This document shows, piece after piece, positions 41,644 through 49,184 of a stretch of DNA of 64,000 nt. The notes beneath the pieces were generated by a model. That model was not told where the DNA came from. It saw nothing but the letters and a program-made list of their open reading frames with translations, and made no database searches. The position numbers were made by a program, and so were the translations under genes. Positions within the stretch are counted from its first letter, which is position 1. Every line of letters begins with the position of its first letter. This stretch comes from UBA3102 sp964413055. GTDB lineage: Bacteria > Bacillota > Desulfotomaculia > Desulfotomaculales > Pelotomaculaceae. The stretch covers positions 31,324 through 95,323 of the forward strand of contig CAYPRB010000009.1 in NCBI GenBank assembly GCA_964413055.1, read 5' to 3'.

Positions 41644-42840
41644 TTGGGAATCACAGCGTACAGTATTTCCGTGGAAAATAAAGCAGAAGCGTTAAGGGCG
41701 CTTGCTTCCGTAGGGGCCGACGATGCCGGCTGCCGGTGGATGGCACCCAAGGCGGTACACCGGTTGGTAATGCTGGAAGGAGTCAAGCCGCACCAGGCCA
41801 ATATCATCAAGCAGGAAATGCTCGGCAAGGGCGGCGAGGCCGCCGTGTCCAGGGGGGTAATTAATAACTCGGTTGCGGAGACCAAGGTGTTGCTGATGGG
41901 CACGTTAAAACAGTACGAGGCCTTTTTAACCAAGCTTAAAGGGCAACCGTTCGGCCTGGCCGGTTTGGCCGGGCAAATCAGGGAAATTCTGGCGGGCCGG
42001 GAAGGCTTTAGCCCTTACAATCTTTACTGCCGGGATAAATCAGTGTGCCTGGGGGAGAAAACCCTGGTGATGGGAATTTTGAATGTAACCCCGGATTCCT
42101 TTTCGGACGGGGGGAGGTTTTGCGATCCCGGCCTGGCGGTAGAAAGGGCGACCCAAATGGTCGAACAGGGCGCCGGCATCATCGACCTGGGGGGAGAGTC
42201 CACCCGCCCGGGGCACGTTCCGGTGCCGGCAGACGAAGAACTGGCGCGGGTGCTACCGGTCTTGCAACGTTTGGTGTGCGAAATAACCGTCCCGGTATCA
42301 ATAGATACGACCAAAGCGGCGGTGGCACGCGCAGCACTGGAGGCCGGCGCCCACCTTCTCAATGACCAATGGGCATTGCAGTCCGATCCGGCGCTGGCCG
42401 CGTTGGCGGCGGAATATCAAGTTCCCGTGGTGCTGATGCACAACCGGAAGGAACCTGGTGACGGGGATTTGATCGGTGAACTGGTAGCATACTTCCGGAC
42501 CGTACTTGATGATGCGGAAAAATTAGGTATAAGCAGGGACAAGATGATCATTGACCCTGGTTTTGGTTTTGGCAAAACGCCGCGGCAAAATCTGGAACTA
42601 CTGCGGCGACTGAAGGAACTGCGTTGCCTCGGCCACCCGATCCTGCTCGGCACTTCCCGCAAGTCTACCATCGGCAAGGTTTTGGATCTTCCCGTGGACC
42701 AGCGGGTGGAGGGGACCGCGGCCACCGTGGCGGTGGGAATCGCCAACGGGGCGGATATAGTCCGGGTGCATGATGTAAGGGAAATGGTGCGGGTGGCCAG
42801 AATGACCGATGCGATAATGGAACGGGGAACAGGGGTTTAA
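41644..42840 (+). CDS. folP: Dihydropteroate synthase with N-terminal extension
   Basis: About 398 residues; classical DHPS is about 270. The TIM-barrel part starts near residue 133 with VMGILNVTPDSFSDGG and IIDLGGESTRPGH, and ends with the ILLGTSRKSTIG and VEGTAATVA motifs. It condenses pterin pyrophosphate with p-aminobenzoate. The N-terminal 130 residues (including MAPKAVHRLVMLEGVKPHQAN and a GGEAAVSRGVI stretch) are a separate domain of unknown role seen in related Firmicutes. TTG at 41644 follows GAGGAG; GTG at 41608 has no good ribosome-binding site. Confidence 0.93.
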   Translation: MGITAYSISVENKAEALRALASVGADDAGCRWMAPKAVHRLVMLEGVKPHQANIIKQEMLGKGGEAAVSRGVINNSVAETKVLLMGTLKQYEAFLTKLKGQPFGLAGLAGQIREILAGREGFSPYNLYCRDKSVCLGEKTLVMGILNVTPDSFSDGGRFCDPGLAVERATQMVEQGAGIIDLGGESTRPGHVPVPADEELARVLPVLQRLVCEITVPVSIDTTKAAVARAALEAGAHLLNDQWALQSDPALAALAAEYQVPVVLMHNRKEPGDGDLIGELVAYFRTVLDDAEKLGISRDKMIIDPGFGFGKTPRQNLELLRRLKELRCLGHPILLGTSRKSTIGKVLDLPVDQRVEGTAATVAVGIANGADIVRVHDVREMVRVARMTDAIMERGTGV

Positions 42841-42856
42841 GAAGGAGTTTTGGAAA

Positions 42857-43234
42857 ATGGATAAAATAATCCTCGCAGGAATGGAGTTTTACGGGTATCA
42901 CGGGACCCTGCCGGAGGAACGGGCGCTGGGACAGCGTTTTATTGTGGATGTGGAGCTTTACTTGGATTTAAGCCGGGCGGGAAAATCCGACCACCGCGGT
43001 CATACAGTAAATTATGCCGCTGTCTTCCGGCTGGTGGAGTCAATTGTTAGCGGGCGCCCTTGCCATTTGATCGAATCCGTGGCGGAAGCGATTGCCGCCG
43101 CTGTACTGGAGCGCTTTCCTGTAGAGGAAACGCTTGTCCGCGTAAAAAAACCCCAGACACCGGTGCCAGGGCATTTTACCTGGATGGCGGTGGAAATAAG
43201 GCGGCAAAACCCGTTGCAGGGCGGGAATAAGTAA
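42857..43234 (+). CDS. folB: Dihydroneopterin aldolase
   Basis: 125 residues. Starts MDKIILAGMEFYGYHGTLPEER with the conserved Tyr-His-Gly loop, and has the catalytic Lys region VRVKKPQTPVPG. Cleaves dihydroneopterin in folate synthesis. ATG at 42857, 16 bases after folP; same operon as folK. Confidence 0.96.
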   Translation: MDKIILAGMEFYGYHGTLPEERALGQRFIVDVELYLDLSRAGKSDHRGHTVNYAAVFRLVESIVSGRPCHLIESVAEAIAAAVLERFPVEETLVRVKKPQTPVPGHFTWMAVEIRRQNPLQGGNK

Positions 43235-43259
43235 AGAACATACCCGGAGAGGAAAATTT

Positions 43260-43760
43260 ATGTTGAGTAGGGCCTACATCGGAATGGGCAGCAACGTGGG
43301 TGACCGGAAGGGGTATATAAAAAAGGCCCTGGAGTTGTTGCACCGGTCACCGGGGGTACGGGTACGGCGGGTGGCATCTCTTTATCTCACCGCACCGGTG
43401 GGTTGCAAGGAGCAGGAATGGTTTTTAAATACGGTAGCCGAGGCTGAAACCGGTCTTGAGCCCCGGGAACTGCTTGAGTTCCTCCTGGAAACGGAAAAAA
43501 AACTCGGCCGGGTGCGTACCAAGCGTTGGGGCCCGCGGACGGCTGACCTGGACCTGCTGCTGTGCGGTGAGCAAAGGATCGCGCAGCCCGGTTTGGTGGT
43601 GCCGCACCCTCGCATGGGCGAGCGAGCCTTCGTGATGGTGCCTTTGGCAGAATTAGAACCCGGTTTGATGATCCCCGGGGTCGGTAAAGCGGCCGAAGTG
43701 GCCGCGTTACTGGCCGTAGAGCAGTCGGTAAAAAAAGTAGGCCGCATCCGGTTTGATTAA
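43260..43760 (+). CDS. folK: 2-amino-4-hydroxy-6-hydroxymethyldihydropteridine pyrophosphokinase
   Basis: 166 residues. AYIGMGSNVGDR at the N-terminus, RWGPRTADLDLLL (metal-binding Asp pair) and VPHPRMGERAFVMVPLAEL are diagnostic. Supplies the pterin pyrophosphate used by FolP. ATG at 43260 after CGGAGAGG. Last gene of the folPBK unit, followed by a terminator. Confidence 0.97.
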   Translation: MLSRAYIGMGSNVGDRKGYIKKALELLHRSPGVRVRRVASLYLTAPVGCKEQEWFLNTVAEAETGLEPRELLEFLLETEKKLGRVRTKRWGPRTADLDLLLCGEQRIAQPGLVVPHPRMGERAFVMVPLAELEPGLMIPGVGKAAEVAALLAVEQSVKKVGRIRFD

Positions 43761-43782
43761 AAAACGATATAAGATTAAAGAA

Positions 43783-43816
43783 AATAAACCGCTTCCGGGC
43801 GGTTTATTTTCTTTTT
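43783..43816 (+). terminator. Rho-independent terminator after folK
   Basis: AATAAACCGC-ttccgg-GCGGTTTATT followed by TTCTTTTT. Confidence 0.85.
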
Positions 43817-43912
43817 GGCTTTCAATACCAAGTTGCTCGCGGGGTATTTTGTGCGTATATTGATTCTGCTCCGGTACATTATAAGTTTATATGACGGGTG
43901 GTGATAAAAACG

Positions 43913-44926
43913 GTGTTCACACCGAAAAGAGTTATTTTTGAACGTGAAGCCCTGTATTATCCCCTCGGAGAAAAATTATTCCGGTATTTCAAAGATCAAG
44001 GTACGGAAACAAGTTTTACCTCCACTCATAACCGGGTAACCACTATTCCCGGGAAAACGCGGGCCGAAGGGTATTTTGAGGGGAAAAGAACGCTGGTGGT
44101 AGGGGTGCGCCGGACCATGACTTTTGAAAAGTGCCGGCCGTCGGCCCATTTTCAACTGCCCCTGGCCACGTCCTGTCCCGGCAAGTGTGAATACTGCTAC
44201 CTGCTGACCAACCTGGGTAAAAAACCTTACCTGCGGGTTTACGTCAACGTGGAAGAAATTTTGCACTCGGCCCGGGGGTATATCGAAAAAAGAATGCCCG
44301 CCACCACGGTTTTTGAAGGAGCCGCTACTTCCGATCCGGTGCCGGTGGAACCGCTTACCGGCACGCTGGAAAAAGCGATCGCGTTTTTCGCGGGGCGGGA
44401 GTACGGACGTTTTCGTTTTGTAACTAAATTTACCGAAGTGGATTCGTTGCTGCATGTTCCCCACAATGGTCATACCCGTTTTCGTTTCAGCATCAATACG
44501 GCTGAGATTATTAGACGGTTTGAACACGCCACGCCTCCACTGGACGCAAGGCTGCGGGCCGCCGCAAAAGTAGCGGCGGCAGGCTATCCCCTGGGTCTTC
44601 TGGTGGCCCCGATTATGGCCGCACCGGGTTGGAAAGAAAGTTACCGGGCGTTGTTCCGGGAGGTGGCGGAAGAGCTGGCCGGTGTTCACGGTCTCACTTT
44701 GGAACTAATCGCGCACCGGTTCACCAAAAGAGCTAAAAATACCATCCTGGAGGTGTTTCCGAACACCGGCCTGGACCTGGACGAGGAATCCAGGAAATTT
44801 AAATACGGCCAGTTCGGGTACGGTAAATATGTATATGCCAAGGAATTATATCAAGAAATCAACGCGCATTTTACCGGCCTGGTCAAAGAATTTTTACCCG
44901 ATGCTCAAATTGAATATTTGGTTTAA
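43913..44926 (+). CDS. splB: Spore photoproduct lyase
   Basis: About 337 residues. Radical-SAM cysteines are C88, C92 and C95 (CPGKCEYC) followed by YLL. Family segments TLVVGVRRT, RFRFVTKFTEVDSLL, RFRFSIN and LELIAHRFTKRAK are all present. It reverses spore photoproduct in UV-damaged DNA at germination. Where Bacillus has FEASCTSD with the hydrogen-donor Cys141, this protein has FEGAATSD (Ala138). Another cysteine, C74 in FEKCRPSAH, is present. Starts at GTG 43913, 43901 and 43898 are all possible; GGGTGGTGAT favours 43913. Confidence 0.93.
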   Translation: MFTPKRVIFEREALYYPLGEKLFRYFKDQGTETSFTSTHNRVTTIPGKTRAEGYFEGKRTLVVGVRRTMTFEKCRPSAHFQLPLATSCPGKCEYCYLLTNLGKKPYLRVYVNVEEILHSARGYIEKRMPATTVFEGAATSDPVPVEPLTGTLEKAIAFFAGREYGRFRFVTKFTEVDSLLHVPHNGHTRFRFSINTAEIIRRFEHATPPLDARLRAAAKVAAAGYPLGLLVAPIMAAPGWKESYRALFREVAEELAGVHGLTLELIAHRFTKRAKNTILEVFPNTGLDLDEESRKFKYGQFGYGKYVYAKELYQEINAHFTGLVKEFLPDAQIEYLV

Positions 44927-44927
44927 A

Positions 44928-46433
44928 TCACGGCTTTTCTTTTAACAGCAGACGGGCATAGGAAATGGCCTCGTTCCTGTTTGTCACTTCGCCGCGCACC
45001 TGGGCTTCGGTTATTTTTTTCAGCATATCGCCCAGTTGCTTAGAAGGGGGGATTCCCAGGCTATCCATCAAGTCGGTGCCTTTTACCAATACCGGCGGGT
45101 TAACGAAGGTTTCCGGTTCAAAATAGTACTTGTTCAAAAAATCTCCGATAAAGGTGCGGTACATGGCCAGGTCCCGTTCATTCCCGCTGGAAGTGTAGGT
45201 TGCAGTGACATCGGCTAGGGAAAGAAGCAGCAAATCGGTAGATTCCGGACCCAATTTTTTAAAAAAGCGGTGTAGAGAAACCGGGCAAACCGGCTGGTTG
45301 ATGAAAAGGTACAGCGGGTACATGTGGTTTTTCACCAGTTTTTTCAGGTATAATTCCTCTGACCGGCTGATTTTTAGTCCCCGGGCGAATTCGCCCGCAT
45401 GTACGGTACCGGCAAGGTAGTGTTTCGGGAAGGTTATACGTCCGTCCGCCAGCGTCTTGGCGGTATCTACCTTGCCCGCATCGTGTAACAAGGCGGCCAG
45501 CTTGATTAATTGGATACGCCGGTGCCCGGCTGGAAGCTTGCTGTCCAGGTGGTTTAAAACTTTTTCCCGCAATTCTTCCCCGCGACTGGTGGTTAATATG
45601 CCGTCCGTATTCAAATCAAGGCACATATCCTCAAGGAACTTGTACGTTTTCAAGGTGTGGACCCAGACTGTATCCACATGGTAATTATTCTGCCGCGTAA
45701 TTTTCATTTTTTCCGTGACGGGCAGGATTTCGAACAAGACCCCGATCGCGTCCATTGTGGCCAGCCAGGGATATGATTCCGGAATGGCTAGGATGCCCAG
45801 CAGTTCTTCCCATATACGTTCTCCCGCCACTTCGTGCAGCAACCAACGGTCGCGTTCCATCATTTTAATTGTTTCCGGCCTGATAGAAAAATTAAGTTTT
45901 CCGGCCAGGCGTAATCCGCGTAAAATACGAACCGGATCGGATTCAAACACATAGTTGCTGATGGTTCGGATGAGTTTGTTTTCTATATCGGCCAGTCCGC
46001 CGTAAGGGTCAATGATTGCTTGCTGCCAGTGCCGGCGCGCAGAATTTTTCCGGTTCGGGCGGCTTTCTTCCGCGCGTAAAAAATTCAAGCCTTGGGAAAG
46101 TTCCAGGGCCATGGCGTTAATGGTGAAATCCCGGTAGGACAGGTCTTTTTCCAGGTTCCACCCCTTCAGGGCGGCGAAATCGATTTGCCACTTTTCTTTC
46201 CCGTGTTCCAGTACCACTTTGGCCACGCAGTTTATTTTATCCAGAGGGATGTAGGTGCCGGCCAGGATTTCAGCAACTTTACGGGCGAAACTCAGGGCAT
46301 TGCCGCTCACCACAAAATCCAGGTCGTGACCGGGATTTCCCAGGTATAGATCCCGTAAAAATCCGCCGACCAGGTAAATGGCTTTATTTTCACCGGCTGC
46401 CAGACCGGATATTCTTGTTATAATATTCTCCAT
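44928..46433 (-). CDS. CCA tRNA nucleotidyltransferase / poly(A) polymerase family protein with HD domain
   Basis: About 501 residues. The nucleotidyltransferase head has YLVGGFLRDLYLG and DLDFVVSG; KDLSYRDFTINAMAL and DPVRILRGLRLAGKL are the class II RNA-binding neck motifs. A C-terminal HD hydrolase domain (LLHDAGKVDTAKTL) follows. Class II proteins with HD are CCA-adding, CC-adding or A-adding enzymes, and the sequence alone does not decide among them. ATG at 46433; no strong ribosome-binding site. It is opposite in direction to its neighbours and convergent with splB (one base apart). Confidence 0.88.
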   Translation of the reverse strand: MENIITRISGLAAGENKAIYLVGGFLRDLYLGNPGHDLDFVVSGNALSFARKVAEILAGTYIPLDKINCVAKVVLEHGKEKWQIDFAALKGWNLEKDLSYRDFTINAMALELSQGLNFLRAEESRPNRKNSARRHWQQAIIDPYGGLADIENKLIRTISNYVFESDPVRILRGLRLAGKLNFSIRPETIKMMERDRWLLHEVAGERIWEELLGILAIPESYPWLATMDAIGVLFEILPVTEKMKITRQNNYHVDTVWVHTLKTYKFLEDMCLDLNTDGILTTSRGEELREKVLNHLDSKLPAGHRRIQLIKLAALLHDAGKVDTAKTLADGRITFPKHYLAGTVHAGEFARGLKISRSEELYLKKLVKNHMYPLYLFINQPVCPVSLHRFFKKLGPESTDLLLLSLADVTATYTSSGNERDLAMYRTFIGDFLNKYYFEPETFVNPPVLVKGTDLMDSLGIPPSKQLGDMLKKITEAQVRGEVTNRNEAISYARLLLKEKP

Positions 46434-46439
46434 GAACAA

Positions 46440-46705
46440 AGGCCATGCCCCCCAGTGTAAGATTATTGAACTATGTTTATATATTATACATTTTTTTTAA
46501 CTGCTAGATAAAGGCGGTATTTATTACAAGATTGCAATAATAAAGAAGGCGCCGGTCAAATACTTGACTTTCCTTATACATATCAAGGTTAAGGCAGGAC
46601 CTGTACTAGTATTATTTGGTATCATAAATATAAATAGTGCAAGCTTCTTTTAGTATGCAACATACATAGCTTGAAGAAATGAAAAATTTAAGAGGAGAGA
46701 ATTAA
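46440..46705. other. Divergent intergenic region
   Basis: About 265 A/T-rich bases between the CCA-transferase-like gene and the ATPase operon. I see no clear promoter for the operon. GTATG-caa-CATAC (46653-46665) is a short palindrome close to the operon start and might be an operator. Confidence 0.35.
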
Positions 46706-47485
46706 ATGATTCGGGAAATGACCATCTTACCGGGTCGGGATAAATCAGCGGCAAAAGAAAATTATGACCACATTACTCTAAGCACCGGTGAAACCATATC
46801 TATTGTAGGACCGACCGGAAGTGGAAAAACAGCTTTTATAACCGACATCGAACTACTGGCACAGCAGGATACTTCCACTAAACGCACGGTACTGATTAAC
46901 GGAAAAACACCCGGTGATGAAATTAGAAACAACCCTTCGTTGAAGCCTATTGTCATGATTACGCAGAATACCAAGTGTTTTGCCGATTTGACCACGGAGG
47001 AATTTTTACAGATTCATGCCCGGGCCCGGGGCATAGAGAAGGAAAAAATTGTTGATGCGACAATTGAACTGGCCAACAATTTTACCGGTGAAAAAATTAA
47101 AAAAGAAAACCGGGTGACTGTCTTATCCGGCGGGCAAACCAGATCACTTTTAATTGCCGATGCTATTTTGATCGGCGCGGCACCGGTTATTCTACTTGAT
47201 GAAATCGAAAATGCCGGTATTTTTAAGCAAGAGGTAATTAAAATCATTCAGAATTCAGGCAAAATAGTTATTTTTGTCACTCATGACCCGGTGATTGCTT
47301 TGCTTACCTCAAAACGAATCATCATGGAAAACGGGGCGGTGAAAATGATTTTGTACCGGAGTGAATTTGAAATCCGGGCCGCTCAAAACTTGTTGGATCT
47401 GGACCACCGGGTAGGTGTGATTAGAGAAAACTTAAGGGCCGGAAAAATTATTACCCGGGAGTTGATCGCCTCAAATTTTATTTAG
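46706..47485 (+). CDS. Soluble ABC-type ATPase, first gene of an unassigned three-gene operon
   Basis: 259 residues with a complete ABC nucleotide-binding domain: Walker A GPTGSGKT (35-42), Q-loop VMITQNTKCF, signature LSGGQ (140-144), Walker B VILLDEIE and H-loop VTHD. About 40 residues after the H-loop form a small C-terminal helix bundle. There is no membrane domain in the protein or the operon, so it is unlikely to be a simple importer. It is followed after 31 bases by a HypB-like GTPase. Function not recognised; a role in assembling or releasing a metal-containing factor is conceivable. Confidence 0.8.
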   Translation: MIREMTILPGRDKSAAKENYDHITLSTGETISIVGPTGSGKTAFITDIELLAQQDTSTKRTVLINGKTPGDEIRNNPSLKPIVMITQNTKCFADLTTEEFLQIHARARGIEKEKIVDATIELANNFTGEKIKKENRVTVLSGGQTRSLLIADAILIGAAPVILLDEIENAGIFKQEVIKIIQNSGKIVIFVTHDPVIALLTSKRIIMENGAVKMILYRSEFEIRAAQNLLDLDHRVGVIRENLRAGKIITRELIASNFI

Positions 47486-47516
47486 CTTGATTTAATGCCG
47501 AACAGGTGGTGATTTT

Positions 47517-48227
47517 TTGAAATTATTGATTGTTGCCGGTCCTCCGTCCGCCGGTAAAACCGCTTTAATCAGGCAGGTAGTAAAAAAATTGCATCACAAA
47601 ATGAAGATTGCTTTTTTAAAAATTGATGTGGTGAAGGCTTTTGAAGATCTTGAATTAAGAAAAGAGTTTAATATTGTTGCCAGGAAGTTTTATTCCGGGG
47701 ATCTGTGCCCTGACCATGCCGGGGTAATGATTATGGGAGATGCCGTGGAATGGGCGGAGGAAAAATCTGCCGACCTTTTTATCGTGGAAAGCGCAGGGCT
47801 TTGTTTGCGTTGTTCGCCTTATGTGAACCAGGGACTCGGTATCGTGATCTTAAGTTCCATTTCGGGAATACACGCTCCGGAAAAAATGGGGGCCATGGTC
47901 AGTCTTGCCGATATCGTGGTGGTAACTAAAATTGACCTGGTAAGCCAGGCCGAGCGGGAAGTATTGATCCAAAAGATCAGGGAGGTTCATCCCGGCGTAA
48001 CCATCATGGAAACCAACGCCCTTCAAGGAACCTCCCTGCATAAATTATATCAATTAATTGAGAATTCGGCGGAAATAGAGCAAGAAACTTTAGTATTGAA
48101 AGGTAATCCGCCTCTCGGTACTTGTACTATCTGTATGGGGAAAAAAGAGGTGGGTTGGAAACATCATTTCGGTGTGATTCAAAAACTTGACGGCCAACTT
48201 GCCGAATACTTATACCGGGGGGAATAG
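47517..48227 (+). CDS. HypB/UreG-like (SIMIBI) GTPase, second gene of the unassigned operon
   Basis: 236 residues. P-loop AGPPSAGKT (7-15), an acidic switch DLFIVESAG, and the G4 motif VVTKIDLV give a SIMIBI-class GTPase like the nickel-insertion GTPases HypB and UreG. Two cysteine-rich spots look like metal sites: LCLRCS after the switch, and CTICMGKKEVGWKHH near the C-terminus. TTG at 47517 after AGGTGGTGAT. Hydrogenase or urease genes are absent, so its client is unknown. Two bases separate it from the next gene. Confidence 0.8.
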   Translation: MKLLIVAGPPSAGKTALIRQVVKKLHHKMKIAFLKIDVVKAFEDLELRKEFNIVARKFYSGDLCPDHAGVMIMGDAVEWAEEKSADLFIVESAGLCLRCSPYVNQGLGIVILSSISGIHAPEKMGAMVSLADIVVVTKIDLVSQAEREVLIQKIREVHPGVTIMETNALQGTSLHKLYQLIENSAEIEQETLVLKGNPPLGTCTICMGKKEVGWKHHFGVIQKLDGQLAEYLYRGE

Positions 48228-48229
48228 AG

Positions 48230-48877
48230 ATGATGACGTTGCAGTCATGGCTTCCCCCGGGGAAAAACTGCGGTTTGTGCGGAGAAAGCAGTTGTAAAAA
48301 CTTTATCAGAATGGTTAAGACCGGCCTAAAAAATTATGCCGATTGCCCTTATTATGATGAACAGAACTCCGGTTGGGACGGTCCGCCCGCGGAAGCGGTT
48401 TATACCGGCAGGGATATTTTGGGGCATCGTTATGATTTTGTTCTGGGAGCGCTTCCGGGGGAGGTGTCCGCCCGTAAGATAGTGCTACCCTTCCGCAGCG
48501 ACCTGGTGGAAAAAATGGAAATCAAAAAGGGGGATTACGTTCTGGGCCGGCCGATGGGAGCCGGTTGCCCGATCCCCCACGTGCTCCGGGTGATTAAAGC
48601 GGAGCCGCTGACCGGACTTATTTACACCTGGGTTGTCGGACCTAAGTACGCGCGGGAACAGCGGGTTAAAGATGTGCAAGCATACCATATGATTGGATTT
48701 GAGGGGATTGGATGCCAGATGATAAAGGAACCTGTCATTGGCTGCCGGGTGACTTTTTTGCCGGGTTTTTGCATGATGGCACTTAATCATACCGGTTTGG
48801 TAAACATGGCTTTGCAAAAAAGTTGCGGTTTACACATACGTGTTGAGGATATCCGGATTCTGGCCGGCAGGGATTAG
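48230..48877 (+). CDS. Fe-S protein with CGLCG motif, third gene of the unassigned operon
   Basis: 215 residues. The N-terminus has C14, C17, C22 and C39 in a CxxCGxxxC pattern plus a later Cys-Pro, the [4Fe-4S] motif found in the corrinoid Fe-S protein subunits and RnfB (Pfam FeS). The remainder is a conserved domain without a name I recognise, with further cysteines (GAGCPIPH, GIGCQMI, GFCMMA). ATG at 48230. With the ATPase and GTPase it forms a tight set reminiscent of metallocentre maturation systems. Confidence 0.75.
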   Translation: MMTLQSWLPPGKNCGLCGESSCKNFIRMVKTGLKNYADCPYYDEQNSGWDGPPAEAVYTGRDILGHRYDFVLGALPGEVSARKIVLPFRSDLVEKMEIKKGDYVLGRPMGAGCPIPHVLRVIKAEPLTGLIYTWVVGPKYAREQRVKDVQAYHMIGFEGIGCQMIKEPVIGCRVTFLPGFCMMALNHTGLVNMALQKSCGLHIRVEDIRILAGRD

Positions 48878-48925
48878 CCAGGCATAAAAATAGTGCTTTT
48901 TACTAATTATTTTTTTTATAAATAA

Positions 48926-48955
48926 TTGTCCCATCCGGGGAGTCTATGATAAAAT
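48926..48955 (+). promoter_or_regulatory. Sigma-A promoter of the pantothenate operon leader
   Basis: TTGTCC (48926-48931), 18-base spacer, TAAAAT (48950-48955). Confidence 0.6.
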
Positions 48956-48965
48956 AAAAATTAAT

Positions 48966-49116
48966 TTAGGGTGGTATCCTCGGAACCACACCTGAAAGGG
49001 GTATTTGACGGGTAAAATCTATTTTATCAGTACCGCTTGGAGCCGGAACGGACCGAGACGGGAGGTGTAAGGAGTAACAATGCCTTTCGGGTTTTTCCGG
49101 AAGGCATTTTATTTTT
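48966..49116 (+). ncRNA. Structured leader with terminator upstream of the pan genes
   Basis: After the promoter come GTGGT/ACCAC (48971-48989), GGTAAAA/TTTTATC (49011-49028) and two tandem mini-hairpins CCGgaaCGG (49043-49051) and CCGagaCGG (49053-49061). A near-perfect terminator follows, AATGCCTTtCGG / CCGgAAGGCATT plus TTATTTTT (49079-49116). A transcription-terminating leader ahead of pan genes suggests a ligand-sensing or pan-motif RNA. I cannot match it residue by residue to a consensus. Confidence 0.55.
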
Positions 49117-49184
49117 CCTCCCTGACGAAAAATGGTGGAAAGCATCAGATTTTATCGAACAGTTGGGAATTGGGAGGTGTGCCT

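Noticed and set aside
48967..48990. AGGGTGGTATCCTCGG resembles the T-box core sequence
   Set aside because: It is not followed by an antiterminator/terminator pair at the usual distance, no specifier stem is evident, and the downstream genes make pantothenate rather than being aminoacylation or amino-acid genes.
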